A stretch of DNA of 64,000 bases from Pseudochelatococcus lubricantis (GCF_011762225.1 NZ_JAASQI010000004.1:62001-126000); one strand, 5' to 3'; counted from the stretch's first letter, positions 28,725 to 39,302 are shown. Program-made: numbers and translations. Notes: generated by a model from the sequence alone, not told the origin.

Positions 28725-29737
28725 GGTGTGCTTCCTTCCTGCGAACCGCTTTCGAGGCCGATCTCGGCCGGATCGATATCATAATGACGCGAGCAGAACT
28801 CGCAGGTGACGCCGATGCGCCCGTCGTCCCCCACCATGGCGCGCCTGTCGTCCTCGTCGAAGCGCGTCAGCGTCGCCAGAATGCGGCTCCGGTCGCAGCG
28901 GCACGCTTCCCGCACACCCTGCGCCTCGAACACCCGCACGCCGCGTTCGTGGAACAGCCGGTACAACAGCCGCTCGCTCGACACCGTGGAGTCGATCAGT
29001 TCGTGATCCTCCACCGTATCGACCAGCAGGTGCGCCTCCCGCCAGCGGTCATCGACCTCGTCGCCATCCTCGCCGGCGGACTGAGCGGCGGCACCCTCGC
29101 CTCCCTGCGGCAGGAATTGCACCATCAGGCCGCCGGCGCGATACGCCGTATGGCGCCCCTCGCCCGCTCCCGAAATCTCCTCGCCGACCGCCAGCCGCAC
29201 GCGCGTGGGGATCTGCTCGGACTGGCGGAAGTAGGTGTGAGCCGCATCCTCGAAGCCGCCACCCTCGATCGCCACGATGCCCTGATAGCGCGACATCTCG
29301 GCGCCCTGGTCGATTGTCAGCGCCAGATGGCCGTGGCCCAGCAGCGCGCCGGTGCCGGTCTCGCCCGCTGCCTCCGCCGCCGCAACCTTGTCCGCATCGA
29401 AAGTCGCGCAGGCGCGCAGCCGGTCTGGCGTGTCGAAATCGACCACGACCATGCTGACCGGCCCGTCCGAGCGCGTCTGGAGCTGGAACCGCCCCTGGAA
29501 CTTCAGCGCCGAGCCGAGCAGCACGGTCAACGCCGCCGCTTCGCCCAGCACGCGCGACACCACCGGCGGATAGCCATGCCGCGACAGGATGAGATCGATG
29601 GACGGGCCAAGCCGGACCGTCCGCCCACGCACATCGAGCCCCTCCGCGGCGAAGGGCAGCACGCTGTCATCGGCCCCCTCGCGCGCACCGGCGGGCACGC
29701 CGCCCTGCGCGCCCGTCTGCTTGCTCGCCGCGCTCAT
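28721..29737 (-). CDS. hslO: Redox-regulated chaperone Hsp33
   Basis: A 338-residue cytosolic holdase activated by oxidation and unfolding of its zinc domain. The four zinc ligands are present as CRC (in EACRCDRSR) and CEFC (in [10 protein letters not shown]), about 28 residues apart. The N-terminal core begins [18 protein letters not shown]. An acidic insert (about residues 225-245) is present in the middle. The ATG at 29737 is chosen because it overlaps the argF stop (ATGA); an upstream ATG at 29794 would add 19 basic residues inside argF. Downstream it overlaps the phnA-like gene by four bases. Confidence 0.94.
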   Translation of the reverse strand: MSAASKQTGAQGGVPAGAREGADDSVLPFAAEGLDVRGRTVRLGPSIDLILSRHGYPPVVSRVLGEAAALTVLLGSALKFQGRFQLQTRSDGPVSMVVVDFDTPDRLRACATFDADKVAAAEAAGETGTGALLGHGHLALTIDQGAEMSRYQGIVAIEGGGFEDAAHTYFRQSEQIPTRVRLAVGEEISGAGEGRHTAYRAGGLMVQFLPQGGEGAAAQSAGEDGDEVDDRWREAHLLVDTVEDHELIDSTVSSERLLYRLFHERGVRVFEAQGVREACRCDRSRILATLTRFDEDDRRAMVGDDGRIGVTCEFCSRHYDIDPAEIGLESGSQEGSTP

Positions 29738-30726
29738 CGCCGCCCGTCTCCGGAAGGCACCGCCTCCCCGTCCGCGAGGTCGACACCCAGACACCAGGCC
29801 AGCACGCCCTTCTGCGCATGCAGACGGTTCTCCGCCTCGTCGAACACCACCGACTGCGGCCCATCCATCACGGCATCCGTCACTTCCTCGCCGCGATGGG
29901 CAGGCAGGCAGTGCATGAAGACAGCGTCCTTGTTGGCGGCGGCCATCAGCTTCTCGTTGACCTGATAGGGCCGCAGCAGGTTATGGCGATAGCGCTCATC
30001 GTCGTCGCCCATCGATACCCAGCAATCCGTGATGACGGCATCCGCCCCCTTCACCGCCTCGAACGGATCGTCCGTGATGACCACCTCGCCCCCCTGGGCC
30101 CGCGCCCATTTGACGAGGTCCGCGCGCGGTGCGAGATCGGGCGGCGTCGCCACCGCGATCCGGAAATCGAGCTTCACGGCCGCGTGAATCCAGGACGTCA
30201 GCACATTGTTGGCGTCGCCCGTCCAGGCGACCGTGCGACCGCCGATCGGCCCGCGATGCTCCTCGAAGGTCATCAGGTCGGCCATGATCTGGCAGGGGTG
30301 CGACAGCTTGGTAAGGCCGTTGATCACCGGCACGGTCGCGTATTCCGCGAGTTCCAGCATGGCCGCGTGGTCGAGAATGCGGATCATGATCGCGTCGACG
30401 AAGCGCGACAGCACGCGCGCCGTATCCGGAATGGACTCGCCGCGCCCGAGCTGCATTTCCGCGCCCGTCAACATGATGGGCTCGCCGCCGAGTTCGCGGA
30501 TGCCGACATCGAAGGAGACGCGCGTGCGGGTGGAGGGCTTGTCGAAGATCATCGCCAGCACCTTGCCGTCGAGCGGTCGGCTCGCCTGCCGGCTACCCCG
30601 GACGCGCCGCGCCTTGATCGCCGCGCCGAGGTCGAGCACTGCCCGCACCTCGTCACCCGAGAAATCGCTCAGATCGAGAAAGTGCCTCACCTTCCGGTTT
30701 TTCGTCGCTCCGTTACCCTTGGTCAT
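29734..30726 (-). CDS. argF: Ornithine carbamoyltransferase
   Basis: A 330-residue arginine-biosynthesis enzyme that joins carbamoyl phosphate and ornithine to give citrulline. The carbamoyl-phosphate loop is [13 protein letters not shown], the ornithine-site motif is [14 protein letters not shown], and DCWVSMGDD provides a further substrate loop. Length is standard. Its ATG overlaps the argD stop, and its stop overlaps hslO, both by four bases, implying a tightly coupled transcript. Confidence 0.97.
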   Translation of the reverse strand: MTKGNGATKNRKVRHFLDLSDFSGDEVRAVLDLGAAIKARRVRGSRQASRPLDGKVLAMIFDKPSTRTRVSFDVGIRELGGEPIMLTGAEMQLGRGESIPDTARVLSRFVDAIMIRILDHAAMLELAEYATVPVINGLTKLSHPCQIMADLMTFEEHRGPIGGRTVAWTGDANNVLTSWIHAAVKLDFRIAVATPPDLAPRADLVKWARAQGGEVVITDDPFEAVKGADAVITDCWVSMGDDDERYRHNLLRPYQVNEKLMAAANKDAVFMHCLPAHRGEEVTDAVMDGPQSVVFDEAENRLHAQKGVLAWCLGVDLADGEAVPSGDGRR

Positions 30727-31934
30727 CCTGCATGTCTTTCGTCTGCGTTTTCTGCGTCTGCGTGCGTCACGAACGTCTCCGCTACGGCGCCGAGGCCGGC
30801 CACTGCCTCGGCAATTTCGGCCTCGCTGATGATCAGCGGCGGCAGCAGGCGCACCACGTTGTCGCCGGCCGCGATCACCACCAGCCGGTGCGCCAGTGCC
30901 TTCCTGACGAAGTCCGTGTTCGGCACCTTCAGCTTGAGGCCGAGCATCAGCCCCTCGCCCCGTACGTCGGCGATCACATCCGGATAGCGGTCCTTCAGCT
31001 CCGCGAGGCGCTGGCGGAATAACCCGGCCTTTTCCTGCACGCTTTCCAGAAAGCCCGGCGCGAGGATCACGTCGAGTACCGCGTTACCCACCGCCGTGGC
31101 GAGGGGATTGCCGCCGAAGGTCGTGCCGTGGGTGCCGAGCGTCATGCCCTTGGAAGCCTCGCGCGTCGCCAGGCTCGCCCCCAGCGGGAAACCGCCGCCG
31201 ATGCCCTTGGCGATGGCCATGATGTCGGGCGCGATCCCGGACCATTCATGGGCGAACAGCTTGCCCGTGCGCCCGACGCCGCATTGCACCTCGTCGAAGA
31301 TCAGCAGCAGGCCGTTGTCGTCGGCGATCTGGCGCAGGCGGCGCAAATCGGCCGGCGGAACCGGGCGGATGCCGCCCTCGCCCTGCACGGGCTCGATCAG
31401 GATGCCGCCGGTCTGCGGGCCGATCGCCGCCGCGAGCGCCTGCCAGTCGCCGAAGGGCACCTGGTCGAAGCCGTCGACCTTCGGCCCGAAACCTTCAAGA
31501 TACTTCTGCTGGCCGCCGGCGGCGATAGTCGCCAGCGTGCGGCCGTGGAACGCGCCTTCGAAGGTGATGATGCGGTAGCGCTCCGGATGGCCGTCGGCCG
31601 AGTGATACTTGCGCGCCGTCTTGATGGCGCATTCGAGCGCCTCCGCCCCCGAGTTGGTGAAGAACACAGTATCGGCGAAGCTCGCGTCGACGAGCCGCCC
31701 GGCAAGGCGCTCCGCCTGCGGGTTCTGGAACAGGTTCGAGATGTGCCACAGCTTGCCGCCCTGCTCGGCGAGCGCCGCCAGCAGCGCGGGATGGCTGTAG
31801 CCAAGCGCGTTGACGCCGATGCCCGAGCCGAGGTCGAGATATCGCTGCCCGTCGCGCGCCACAAGCCAGACACCTTCACCTTTCTCGAAGATTACATCAG
31901 CCCGCGCATAGGTCGGCAGAAGTGGCGACGTCAC
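30723..31934 (-). CDS. argD: Acetylornithine aminotransferase
   Basis: A 403-residue PLP enzyme converting N-acetylglutamate semialdehyde to N-acetylornithine; many homologues also serve lysine synthesis. It has the pattern of class-III aminotransferases: [43 protein letters not shown], and the PLP lysine in [15 protein letters not shown]. The GTG at 31934 is proposed: CTGGAG lies about 9 bp upstream, and the protein then begins close to the conserved [18 protein letters not shown] longer frame to 32111 exists, but its extension is Cys/Pro-rich and unlike ArgD. First gene of the arg-hslO operon. Confidence 0.93.
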   Translation of the reverse strand: MTSPLLPTYARADVIFEKGEGVWLVARDGQRYLDLGSGIGVNALGYSHPALLAALAEQGGKLWHISNLFQNPQAERLAGRLVDASFADTVFFTNSGAEALECAIKTARKYHSADGHPERYRIITFEGAFHGRTLATIAAGGQQKYLEGFGPKVDGFDQVPFGDWQALAAAIGPQTGGILIEPVQGEGGIRPVPPADLRRLRQIADDNGLLLIFDEVQCGVGRTGKLFAHEWSGIAPDIMAIAKGIGGGFPLGASLATREASKGMTLGTHGTTFGGNPLATAVGNAVLDVILAPGFLESVQEKAGLFRQRLAELKDRYPDVIADVRGEGLMLGLKLKVPNTDFVRKALAHRLVVIAAGDNVVRLLPPLIISEAEIAEAVAGLGAVAETFVTHADAENADERHAG

Positions 31935-32529
31935 AGCAGATACTCCAGGGGCAGGCAGGCGATCACGGCCTGCGCACGAAAGACAGCGGCAGCGCCGGCC
32001 GCGACCTACGCCCGGCCATGTGCAGCATCCGCCGTCACACGAAATCCCGGGACCGGGTTCCATGCAAACAGGGCATGGCTCCGCCACGGGAAACGGAAAA
32101 AGCCGCCCCACGGGGCGGCAACCTGTTTAACTTATTGTCAGTGCGAAAGACATTCAAGCACAAACTGAAGCCGATTGGCGCCCGTGTTGCCGGCTGCCGG
32201 AGCCGGCCCGGAGGCAGCAGGACATGAAGCCGCAGCCGCCGGCGTGAAGAATTTTGTCACACGGCCTTGAAATTGCCGGCATTCACAGCATTTTTCATGG
32301 CATCAAGAGTTCGTTTACAATCTCTCCTGTGGGAAAATGCATGCTTGTGCAAGCACGACTCTTGCCGGAGAGTCACGGCATATAGTAGTTTCCCGCTTGA
32401 GAGCCACGAAATATCGTCCGGCTGTTCCTTCCAGCGTTTCCCATGAGGCGAACGTTGCGCCCGGCAACAGGTCACTTGCCGGCGACTTGAAGGATTCCGC
32501 GCGAGACGCGGCATGATGGAGCATGAGTA
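31935..32529. other. Intergenic region between argD and gcrA
   Basis: About 595 bp between divergent argD and gcrA. It contains two CcrM methylation motifs (GACTC at 32357, GATTC at 32493) and a 14-bp palindrome TGCTTGTGCAAGCA at 32342-32355, presumably within the gcrA promoter region. No gene was recognised. Confidence 0.5.
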
Positions 32530-33126
32530 ATGAGCGATCCCGGCAATACCTGGACTGACGAACGTGTCGAGCAGTTGCGCAAACTCTGGAGCGATGGCCT
32601 GAGCGCCAGCCAGATCGCAACGGAGATCGGCGGCGTCAGTCGCAATGCGGTGATCGGCAAGGTTCATCGTCTGGGTCTGTCGGGCCGTGCGAAGGCCCCT
32701 GCCGCCCAGACGCCCCGTCAGCCGCGGAAGGCGCCGGCCCCGGCTGCGCCTGTCGTTTCCGCCCCCCGCCAGGCCCCTTCGGTCGCCGCGCCCGCGCCGG
32801 TCCCGCAGCCGTTGGCATCGACCTTCGGCAACGCCGCCCTCGCGACGGCGGCGCTCGCCGCAGAACCCGATGACATGCCGGCGGCAACCCTCGCGACGGA
32901 CATCGTGCCCGTAGTGCGGGAGAACGTTGTCGTGCCGATGTCCGAGCGTGTCACGATCATGGATCTGCGCGAATACATGTGCCGCTGGCCGGTCGGCGAT
33001 CCGACCTCCCCGAATTTCCGCTTCTGCGGCGCGCGTGCGGTGACGGGCATGCCCTACTGCACGCACCACGCCAGCATCGCCTACCAGCCGGTGCTCGACC
33101 GCCGCCGGGACCGCAAACGGGCCTGA
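32530..33126 (+). CDS. gcrA: Cell cycle regulator GcrA
   Basis: A 198-residue alphaproteobacterial cell-cycle transcription factor that binds sigma-70 holoenzyme and reads CcrM-methylated GANTC sites. The N-terminal DNA-binding domain (about 5-50) is TWTDERVEQLRKLW, ASQIATEIGG, SRNAVIGKVHRLGLSGR. A Pro/Ala-rich linker follows, then the C-terminal sigma-interacting part CRWPVGDPTSPNFRFCGA and CTHHASIAYQP. A strong terminator follows the gene. Confidence 0.96.
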   Translation: MSDPGNTWTDERVEQLRKLWSDGLSASQIATEIGGVSRNAVIGKVHRLGLSGRAKAPAAQTPRQPRKAPAPAAPVVSAPRQAPSVAAPAPVPQPLASTFGNAALATAALAAEPDDMPAATLATDIVPVVRENVVVPMSERVTIMDLREYMCRWPVGDPTSPNFRFCGARAVTGMPYCTHHASIAYQPVLDRRRDRKRA

Positions 33127-33166
33127 GCGGCGGCGCGGCATTCCGCATGGATGCATTCGATATGAC

Positions 33167-33196
33167 AAGGCCGCCGGTCTTCCCGGCGGCCTTTTT
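33167..33196 (+). terminator. Terminator after gcrA
   Basis: Stem GGCCGCCGG / CCGGCGGCC with a short loop and five Ts at 33192-33196. It also separates gcrA from the converging phoB. Confidence 0.88.
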
Positions 33197-33277
33197 GCTG
33201 GAGAACTGTCAATGACACGCGGCGCCTGCGGCATATGCACGCAGGGATAAGCGGGTTACCCGATTTGTGCATGTCAG

Positions 33278-33982
33278 CTATTCGCTGCGCGCAAAGGTTT
33301 CGTCAAACGCATATCCTGCGCCACGCACGGTGCGGATCGGATCCGGACTGCGGGCGCGGTTGATGGCCTTGCGCAGACGCCCGACATGCACATCCACGGT
33401 CCGCTCGTCGATATAGACATCGTGCCCCCAGACGCCGTCGAGCAACTGCTCGCGGGTGAAGACACGGCCCGGGCTCTGCATCAGGAATTCGAGCAGTTTG
33501 AACTCGGTCGGCCCCAGATGCAGCTCGCGGCCGCTGCGGCGCACGCGCCGCGTCTCGCGGTCAAGTTCGATATCGCCGGCCAGCAGCAGCGTCGCCACGT
33601 GCCCGGGCTTGGTCCTGCGCAGCAGCGCGCGCACGCGCGCCAGCAGTTCCGGCACCGAGAAGGGCTTGACGACGTAATCATCCGCGCCGGTGGCGAGGCC
33701 CCGCACCCGCTCGCCCTCGTCGCCGCGCGCCGTGAGCATGATGATCGGCAGGCGCTCGGTGTCGCCGCGCGCGCGCACGCGCCGGCACAGCTCGATGCCG
33801 GAGAGGCCGGGCAACATCCAGTCGAGCAGGACGAGATCGGGAACCTGCTCCCTCAGCCTAATTTCCGCCTCGTCACCGCGTCCCACGCTGTCGACGGAAT
33901 AGCCCTCGGCTTCGAGGTTGTAGCGAAGAAGCAGCGCGAGCGGCTCCTCGTCCTCCACGATGAGAATGCGTGGTCCTACCAT
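33278..33982 (-). CDS. phoB: Phosphate regulon response regulator PhoB
   Basis: A 234-residue OmpR-family response regulator. The receiver domain has the acidic pair in ILIVEDEEP, the phospho-acceptor Asp54 in DLVLLDWMLPG and Lys in DYVVKPFS. The winged-helix output domain (about 130-230) contains the LGPTEFKLLEFLMQSPGRVFTREQLLDGVWG landmark (shown in part: EFKLLEFLMQSPGRVF). The ATG at 33982 has GAGGA just upstream and gives the standard PhoB length. The reading frame extends further upstream without family resemblance. It lies at the distal end of the phoR-pst-phoU-phoB cluster. Confidence 0.95.
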   Translation of the reverse strand: MVGPRILIVEDEEPLALLLRYNLEAEGYSVDSVGRGDEAEIRLREQVPDLVLLDWMLPGLSGIELCRRVRARGDTERLPIIMLTARGDEGERVRGLATGADDYVVKPFSVPELLARVRALLRRTKPGHVATLLLAGDIELDRETRRVRRSGRELHLGPTEFKLLEFLMQSPGRVFTREQLLDGVWGHDVYIDERTVDVHVGRLRKAINRARSPDPIRTVRGAGYAFDETFARSE

Positions 33983-34567
33983 GAGGTCCTCGTGGTATCG
34001 CCCGCAGCAAGTGCGAGACATCGAAACTTCACGCGCTCGGGCTACACTGCCTTGGTGGGCAAAGCCGTGCGAACGGGCGCCGACGCGCAATGCACCCTGT
34101 CCGGTAACGCCGTTTCCCGAAGAGCGCGACTCGTCGAGAAGTGGTCGGGTTCGTGCGGCGCTTGAACAAGACCCGCATGAGACCCGTCGAAGAGACCGGT
34201 AGCGCCGGCATGGCGCCTCCCGGACGTGGCCGCTGGCATGGGATGACGCCGCGCACGACAGCAAGAACCTTCGGACCGCAGTCCGAAAGCGTTCCCGACG
34301 TGCCGGAACGATCAGCGCATCGCTTGAGACGTCCAGATTTTCCTGTACGCCCGATCCATTCCTTCATGCCGGAGGAAGCCCTTCATCAGCGCTGCCCCCA
34401 ACAAATCCGGCCTAGAGCGCACGCTCTGATGAAATCAGGGCGTGCGCTCTAAATTTTACATTTTATCGCAACTTGCATTCGATTCTATGGATTGACTTGA
34501 ATGCAAACTGCTCTAGTGACACCGCCGGGCAGAAGCGCCGCGCAGGCACCCCGGCATTGCACGTCCA
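33983..34567. other. Intergenic region between phoU and phoB
   Basis: About 585 bp upstream of phoB. It holds the long hairpin at 34413-34451 and an AT-rich patch at 34450-34500. No Pho box could be made out, and no gene. Confidence 0.5.
34413..34451. repeat. Palindromic hairpin element with 18-bp arms
   Basis: Arms TAGAGCGCACGC(T)CTGAT and ATCAG(G)GCGTGCGCTCTA with a GAA loop, complementary apart from one T/G position. It is followed by an AT-rich stretch. The size and shape are those of dispersed palindromic repeats known in Rhizobiales chromosomes. Confidence 0.65.
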
Positions 34568-35281
34568 TCACACCGCAGGCGTGGTGGCGAAGCTCGTGGT
34601 GTCGCCCTTCGGACGCTCGCCCGCCAGCGTTTCGCCGGTCGTCAGGAAGTAGATCGTCTCGGCGATGTTGGTGGTGTGATCGCCGATACGCTCGATGTTC
34701 TTGGCGAGGAACAGCAGGTGCGTGCAGAACGTGATGTTGCGCGTGTCTTCCATCATGTAGGTGAGCAGTTCGCGGAAGACGGAGTTGTAGAGCGCGTCGA
34801 TGCGGTCGTCGCGGTTCCACACTTCGAGCGCCTTCTTCTCATCGCGCTGGGCGTAGGCGTCGAGCACGTCCTTGAGCTGCTCCTGCACCAGATCGCTCAT
34901 GTGCTGCACGCCGCCGACGATCTTGGCGGGCTGCAGTTCGGAGCTGATTGCCAGCACGCGCTTCGCCGTGTTCTTCGCCAGATCGCCGATACGCTCCACA
35001 TCGCCCGCCACGCGGATGGCGGAGATGATGTCGCGCAGGTCAACCGCGACCGGCTGACGACGGGCGATCGTCGCGACCGCGAGTTCCTCGATCTCGCGCT
35101 GCAGACTGTCGAGACGCGAGTCCGCATCGATGACCTGCTGAGCAAGAGCGACGTCACGACGCACGAGCGCGCGGGTGGAGTCGTCAAGCTGCTTCTCGGC
35201 AATGCCCCCCATCTCGGCGATCCTGCTGCGCAGGAGTTCGAGATCGGCGTCGAATGAAGTTACAATATGTTCGGCCATCAC
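34568..35281 (-). CDS. phoU: Phosphate transport system regulator PhoU
   Basis: A 237-residue all-helical protein with two PhoU repeats. Metal-binding patterns are visible (RDIISAIRVAGDVERIGDLA and KNIERIGDHTTNIAE). It couples PstSCAB activity to PhoR and keeps the Pho regulon off when phosphate is plentiful. It is 61 bp after pstB, the usual order for the family. Confidence 0.95.
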   Translation of the reverse strand: MMAEHIVTSFDADLELLRSRIAEMGGIAEKQLDDSTRALVRRDVALAQQVIDADSRLDSLQREIEELAVATIARRQPVAVDLRDIISAIRVAGDVERIGDLAKNTAKRVLAISSELQPAKIVGGVQHMSDLVQEQLKDVLDAYAQRDEKKALEVWNRDDRIDALYNSVFRELLTYMMEDTRNITFCTHLLFLAKNIERIGDHTTNIAETIYFLTTGETLAGERPKGDTTSFATTPAV

Positions 35282-35342
35282 CAGTATCCCTGTTTGGAGG
35301 CAGCACGGGCAGCGCGACGCGCCGCCCGTATCTGTCTGCGCA

Positions 35343-36152
35343 TCAGCCGAAGCGGCCCGTGATATAGTCCTGCGTGCGCTTGTCCTGCGGCGCGGTGAAG
35401 ATCTTCGTCGTTTCCGCGAATTCCACCAGTTCGCCGAGATACATGAACGCCGTGAACTGCGACACGCGCGCCGCCTGCTGCATGTTATGCGTCACGATGG
35501 CGATCGTGTAGTCTTCCTTCAGCTCGTCGATCAGCTCCTCGACCTTCGAGGTCGAGATCGGGTCGAGCGCCGAACAGGGTTCGTCGAACAGGATGACCTC
35601 AGGCTTCACGGCGACGGTACGCGCGATACACAGACGCTGCTGCTGGCCGCCCGAGAGGCTTTGGCCGGAGGCGCCCAGCTTGTCCTTGACCTCGTCCCAG
35701 ATAGCGGCGCGGCGCAGCGAGGACTCGACCCGCTCATCCATCTCCGCCTTGTTCAGGCTCTCGTAGAGGCGCACGCCGAAAGCGATGTTGTCGTAGATCG
35801 ACATCGGGAACGGCGTCGGCTTCTGGAACACCATGCCGACCTTGGCGCGCAGGGCGTTGAGGTCCTGGCCGGGGTTGAGCACGTTCTGACCGTCGACAAG
35901 CACCTCACCCTCGGCCCGCTGGCCGGGGTAGAGATCGTACATGCGGTTCAGCACGCGCAGCAGCGTGGACTTGCCGCAGCCCGACGGGCCGATGAACGCG
36001 GTGACGATCCGGTCGTACAGCGGCAGGTTGATGCCCTTCAGCGCCAGCGAGTTGCCGTAGTAGAACTTGAGATTGCGGACCGAAACCTTTTCGGTGAGCG
36101 GGCCGGCGGGGATTGCCGGGGGCACCGGTTGCGTGGCGCTCTGGGTGGTCAT
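35343..36152 (-). CDS. pstB: Phosphate ABC transporter ATP-binding protein PstB
   Basis: A 269-residue ABC ATPase. Walker A is [12 protein letters not shown], the signature is [16 protein letters not shown], Walker B is [13 protein letters not shown] and the switch His is in [13 protein letters not shown]. The ATG at 36152 overlaps the pstA stop (ATGA), and GGAAGAAGAA is directly upstream. A longer frame to 36233 is discarded because its extension lies inside pstA. It powers high-affinity phosphate uptake with PstS, PstC and PstA. Confidence 0.97.
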   Translation of the reverse strand: MTTQSATQPVPPAIPAGPLTEKVSVRNLKFYYGNSLALKGINLPLYDRIVTAFIGPSGCGKSTLLRVLNRMYDLYPGQRAEGEVLVDGQNVLNPGQDLNALRAKVGMVFQKPTPFPMSIYDNIAFGVRLYESLNKAEMDERVESSLRRAAIWDEVKDKLGASGQSLSGGQQQRLCIARTVAVKPEVILFDEPCSALDPISTSKVEELIDELKEDYTIAIVTHNMQQAARVSQFTAFMYLGELVEFAETTKIFTAPQDKRTQDYITGRFG

Positions 36153-36988
36153 TTCTTCTTCCTCGTCGAAAGAGCGCGAGCCGAAATGCTCATCGCAAGA
36201 ACCGTGAAGGTGATAAGCAGGGCGCCCGTCCATGCAAGCTGCTGCATGTTCTCGTCAGGCGTCTTGGTGAAGTTGTAGATCACGACCGGCAAGCTCGCGA
36301 TTGGCTGGCCCATGTCCAGGCTCAGGAAGTTGTTGCTCAGCGCCGTGAACAGCAGCGGCGCCGTCTCGCCGCTCACGCGCGCCACCGCCAGCAGCACGCC
36401 GGTGACGATGCCCGTGATCGCCGCCTTGTAGGCAACCTGCTTGATCACGATCGAGCGCGGCAGGCCGAGGGCCGTGGCCGCCTCGCGCAGCTGGCCGGGC
36501 ACCAGCAGCAGCATGTCTTCCGTCGTGCGCACGACGACGGGAATGACGATCACCGCCAGCGCTGCGGCGCCCGCCCAACCCGAGAAGCCGCCGAAGGGCG
36601 CGACCAGCACTTCGTAGATGAACAGGCCGATGACGATCGACGGCGCCGAGAGCAGGATATCGTTGATGAAGCGCACGACATTCGTGAGCTTATTATAGCG
36701 GCCGTATTCCGCCATGTAGGTTCCGGCGAGGACGCCAAGCGGCGCGCCGACGAGCACGGCGACCACCGTCATCATGATCGAGCCGATGATGGCGTTGAGC
36801 AGGCCGCCCCCGACGGAGCCCATGCTCGGCGTGATTTCCGTGAACACGGCCAGCGACAGGCCGGAGAAACCTTCCCAGACCAGCACGACCAGGATGAGCA
36901 GCAACCACATGATGCCGAACAGCGCAGCCGCCGTGCAGAGGCCCATGGTGATGCTGTTTTTGCGCTTGCGCGCGGCATACGATACCAT
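36149..36988 (-). CDS. pstA: Phosphate ABC transporter permease PstA
   Basis: A 279-residue inner-membrane permease with six hydrophobic helices. The permease EAA-type loop is [31 protein letters not shown] (in short: [15 protein letters not shown]). The family motif [19 protein letters not shown] is present. It is flanked by pstC (2 bp away) and pstB (overlap of four bases). Confidence 0.96.
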   Translation of the reverse strand: MVSYAARKRKNSITMGLCTAAALFGIMWLLLILVVLVWEGFSGLSLAVFTEITPSMGSVGGGLLNAIIGSIMMTVVAVLVGAPLGVLAGTYMAEYGRYNKLTNVVRFINDILLSAPSIVIGLFIYEVLVAPFGGFSGWAGAAALAVIVIPVVVRTTEDMLLLVPGQLREAATALGLPRSIVIKQVAYKAAITGIVTGVLLAVARVSGETAPLLFTALSNNFLSLDMGQPIASLPVVIYNFTKTPDENMQQLAWTGALLITFTVLAMSISARALSTRKKK

Positions 36989-36990
36989 GA

Positions 36991-37983
36991 TCAGGCCCCC
37001 AGCTTGTTGAGACGCGCCAGCATGAGGCGAGCGACCGCCAGCACGATGAAGCTGATGATGAACAGGATGAGGCCGAGCGCCACCAGCGAGGAGCGGTAAA
37101 GGCCTTCGGACGCCTCGGCGTATTCGAGTGCGATGGTCGCCGAGATCGTGGTGCCGGGCTGCAGGATCGACGCGGAAATCTGCTTGGCGTTACCGATGAC
37201 GAAGGTCACCGCCATCGTCTCGCCCAGCGCGCGCCCCAGCGCCAGCATGACGCCGCCGACGAGGCCGGCGCGGGTGTGGGGAATGACCACGTTGCGGACA
37301 ACTTCCCAGGTGGTGCAGCCGATGCCGTAGGCCGCTTCCTTCATCACCGGGGGAACCGTCTCGAACACGTCGCGCGACACCGAGGCGATGAACGGCAGCA
37401 CCATGATCGCCAGGATGAGGCCGGCCGTCAGCGTGCCGAGGCCGTAGGGAGGGCCGGCGAAGACCGCGTTCAGCACCGGAACCGGGCCGAACAACGTGAT
37501 CAGGAAAGGCTGCAGCGTCTGCTGCAGGAAGGGGGCGAACACGAAGAAGCCCCAGATACCGTAGATGATCGAGGGAATACCGGCCAGCAGCTCGACCGCG
37601 ATGCCGATCGGGCGGCGCAGCCGCATCGGGCACAGCTCCGTCAGGAACACCGCGATGCCGAGACCCACGGGAACAGCGATCAGCATGGCGATCAGCGATG
37701 TCACCAGGGTGCCGTAGATCGTGGCGAGCGCGCCGAATTCCTCTGCGTTGGCGTCCCACGTCTGCGATACGAAGAAGTTGAGGCCGAAATGGCTGAGCGC
37801 CGGCCACGCACCGTAGATCAGCGACAGCACGATGGCGAAAAGAAGCGCCAGCACGAGAAGCGCCGCCGACCGCGTCAGGTGGAAGAATAACGTGTCGTTC
37901 TGCCTGAATTTGTTCAGGGCCTGCGATCTGTTCACCGCTGCATCGTTGCCGCGGGATATGTCTTTTATAGCAACGTCGGCCAT
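36991..37983 (-). CDS. pstC: Phosphate ABC transporter permease PstC
   Basis: A 330-residue permease with an initial helix after about 35 residues and five more. The EAA-type loop reads [19 protein letters not shown], and [18 protein letters not shown] is characteristic of PstC. It pairs with PstA in the membrane. 183 bp separate it from pstS, and that gap contains a GC-rich hairpin. Confidence 0.96.
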   Translation of the reverse strand: MADVAIKDISRGNDAAVNRSQALNKFRQNDTLFFHLTRSAALLVLALLFAIVLSLIYGAWPALSHFGLNFFVSQTWDANAEEFGALATIYGTLVTSLIAMLIAVPVGLGIAVFLTELCPMRLRRPIGIAVELLAGIPSIIYGIWGFFVFAPFLQQTLQPFLITLFGPVPVLNAVFAGPPYGLGTLTAGLILAIMVLPFIASVSRDVFETVPPVMKEAAYGIGCTTWEVVRNVVIPHTRAGLVGGVMLALGRALGETMAVTFVIGNAKQISASILQPGTTISATIALEYAEASEGLYRSSLVALGLILFIISFIVLAVARLMLARLNKLGA

Positions 37984-38117
37984 GAGTTCTCTGCCTGTGT
38001 GCGAAGGGACCCCTTTTCAACCCGCCGCCATGGGGCAGTCGCAGATGCGGCAGGCAGGCGAAAACGCGCCATTCGCAAACTGCCTGCGCGGGTATGAGGC
38101 GCCGCAGCGGGGAAGGT

Positions 38118-38144
38118 CGGGGGGCACCCGCATGGCGCCCCCCG
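38118..38144 (-). terminator. Hairpin between pstS and pstC (possible attenuator)
   Basis: Arms CGGGGGGC and GCCCCCCG with an 11-nt loop, 23 bp after the pstS stop. No T tract follows, so it may reduce but not end transcription, or protect the 3' end of pstS mRNA. This is a common way to make the binding protein in excess over the permease. Confidence 0.45.
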
Positions 38145-38166
38145 TTCAGCCTGCGGACGAGGCCGC

Positions 38167-39186
38167 TTACTTGTTCTTGACTTCAGCCGCCCAGACAGCG
38201 CGGATCTGGTCGGTCACGCTCTTGGGCAGCGGAATGTAGGACAGTTCCTCGGCGATCGAAGCGCCCTTCTCGTAGGCCCAGTCGAAGAACTTCAGGGCAG
38301 CGGCGGACTGCGCCTTGTCCTTCGGCTCCTTGTGCACGAGCACGAAGGTCGCAGCCGTGATCGGCCAGGAGTCTGCGCCAGCCTGGTCGGCGAGGATCAC
38401 GCCGAAGCCGGGAACCGACTTCCAATCCGCGTGAGCAGCGGCGGCCTGGAACGTCGCGGAGCTGGGCGCCACGAACTTGCCGTCCTTGTTCTTCACGCGC
38501 GTGTACGACAGGTTGTTGGCCTTGGCGTAGACGTATTCGACATAACCGATCGAACCGGCGATCTTCGCGACGTTGTTCGCGACGCCATCGTTGCCGGGCG
38601 CGCCGAGACCGACCGGCCACTGCACCGTGGTGCCGACGCCGAGCTTGTCCTTCCATTCGGCCGAAACCTTCGAGAGGTAGCTCGTGAAGTTGAAGGTCGT
38701 GCCCGAGGAGTCAGCGCGGCGCACCACGGCGATGGCCGTGGAGGGCAGCTTGACGTCGGGGTTCAGCGCCTTGATGGCCGCGTCGTCCCACTTCTTGATC
38801 TCGCCGAGGAAGATCTTGGCGAGCGTCTCGCCGTCGAGAGCGATCTCGCCCGGCTTGATGCCTTCGAGGTTGACGATCGGAACCACGCCGCCGATGACGG
38901 TGGGGAACTGCACGAGGCCGGACTCTTCGAGATCCTTGCCGGAGAGCGGAGCGTCGGTGGCGCCGAAGACAACCGTGTTGCCCTTGATCGCCTTGATGCC
39001 GTTGCCCGAACCGCTCGACTGATAGTTGATCTGAACGCCCGTCTCCTTGTTGAAGGCCTCAGCCCACTTGACATAAACAGGAGCGGGGAAGCTGGCGCCA
39101 GCGCCCGTGACGGTCTGGGCACCCGCAGGAGCGGCGAAAGCGACGGCCGCGAGGCCAGCGGCAGCGTAGAGGTGAGAGAATTTCAC
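38167..39186 (-). CDS. pstS: Phosphate-binding periplasmic protein PstS
   Basis: A 339-residue binding protein with a signal peptide ending GAQTVTGAGAS. Phosphate-binding loops are recognisable: GAGASFPAPVYVKWAEAF, YQSSGSGNGIKAI, FGATDAPL, and RRADSSGTTFNFTSYL with the anion-binding Ser/Thr. The C-terminus ends near IPLPKSV. It is preceded by a triple Pho box (39303-39331), so it is the main PhoB-induced gene of the cluster. Confidence 0.97.
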   Translation of the reverse strand: MKFSHLYAAAGLAAVAFAAPAGAQTVTGAGASFPAPVYVKWAEAFNKETGVQINYQSSGSGNGIKAIKGNTVVFGATDAPLSGKDLEESGLVQFPTVIGGVVPIVNLEGIKPGEIALDGETLAKIFLGEIKKWDDAAIKALNPDVKLPSTAIAVVRRADSSGTTFNFTSYLSKVSAEWKDKLGVGTTVQWPVGLGAPGNDGVANNVAKIAGSIGYVEYVYAKANNLSYTRVKNKDGKFVAPSSATFQAAAAHADWKSVPGFGVILADQAGADSWPITAATFVLVHKEPKDKAQSAAALKFFDWAYEKGASIAEELSYIPLPKSVTDQIRAVWAAEVKNK

Positions 39187-39302
39187 GGAACGTCTCCAGG
39201 AATGGATTCAAATGAATGTGTCCGCCCGCCGCCGAATTGCGGCCGGCGCAGCGTGGTCGCCATGGACAAGGCCGAACTTAATGGCCGTCACCAAGAGTCT
39301 CT

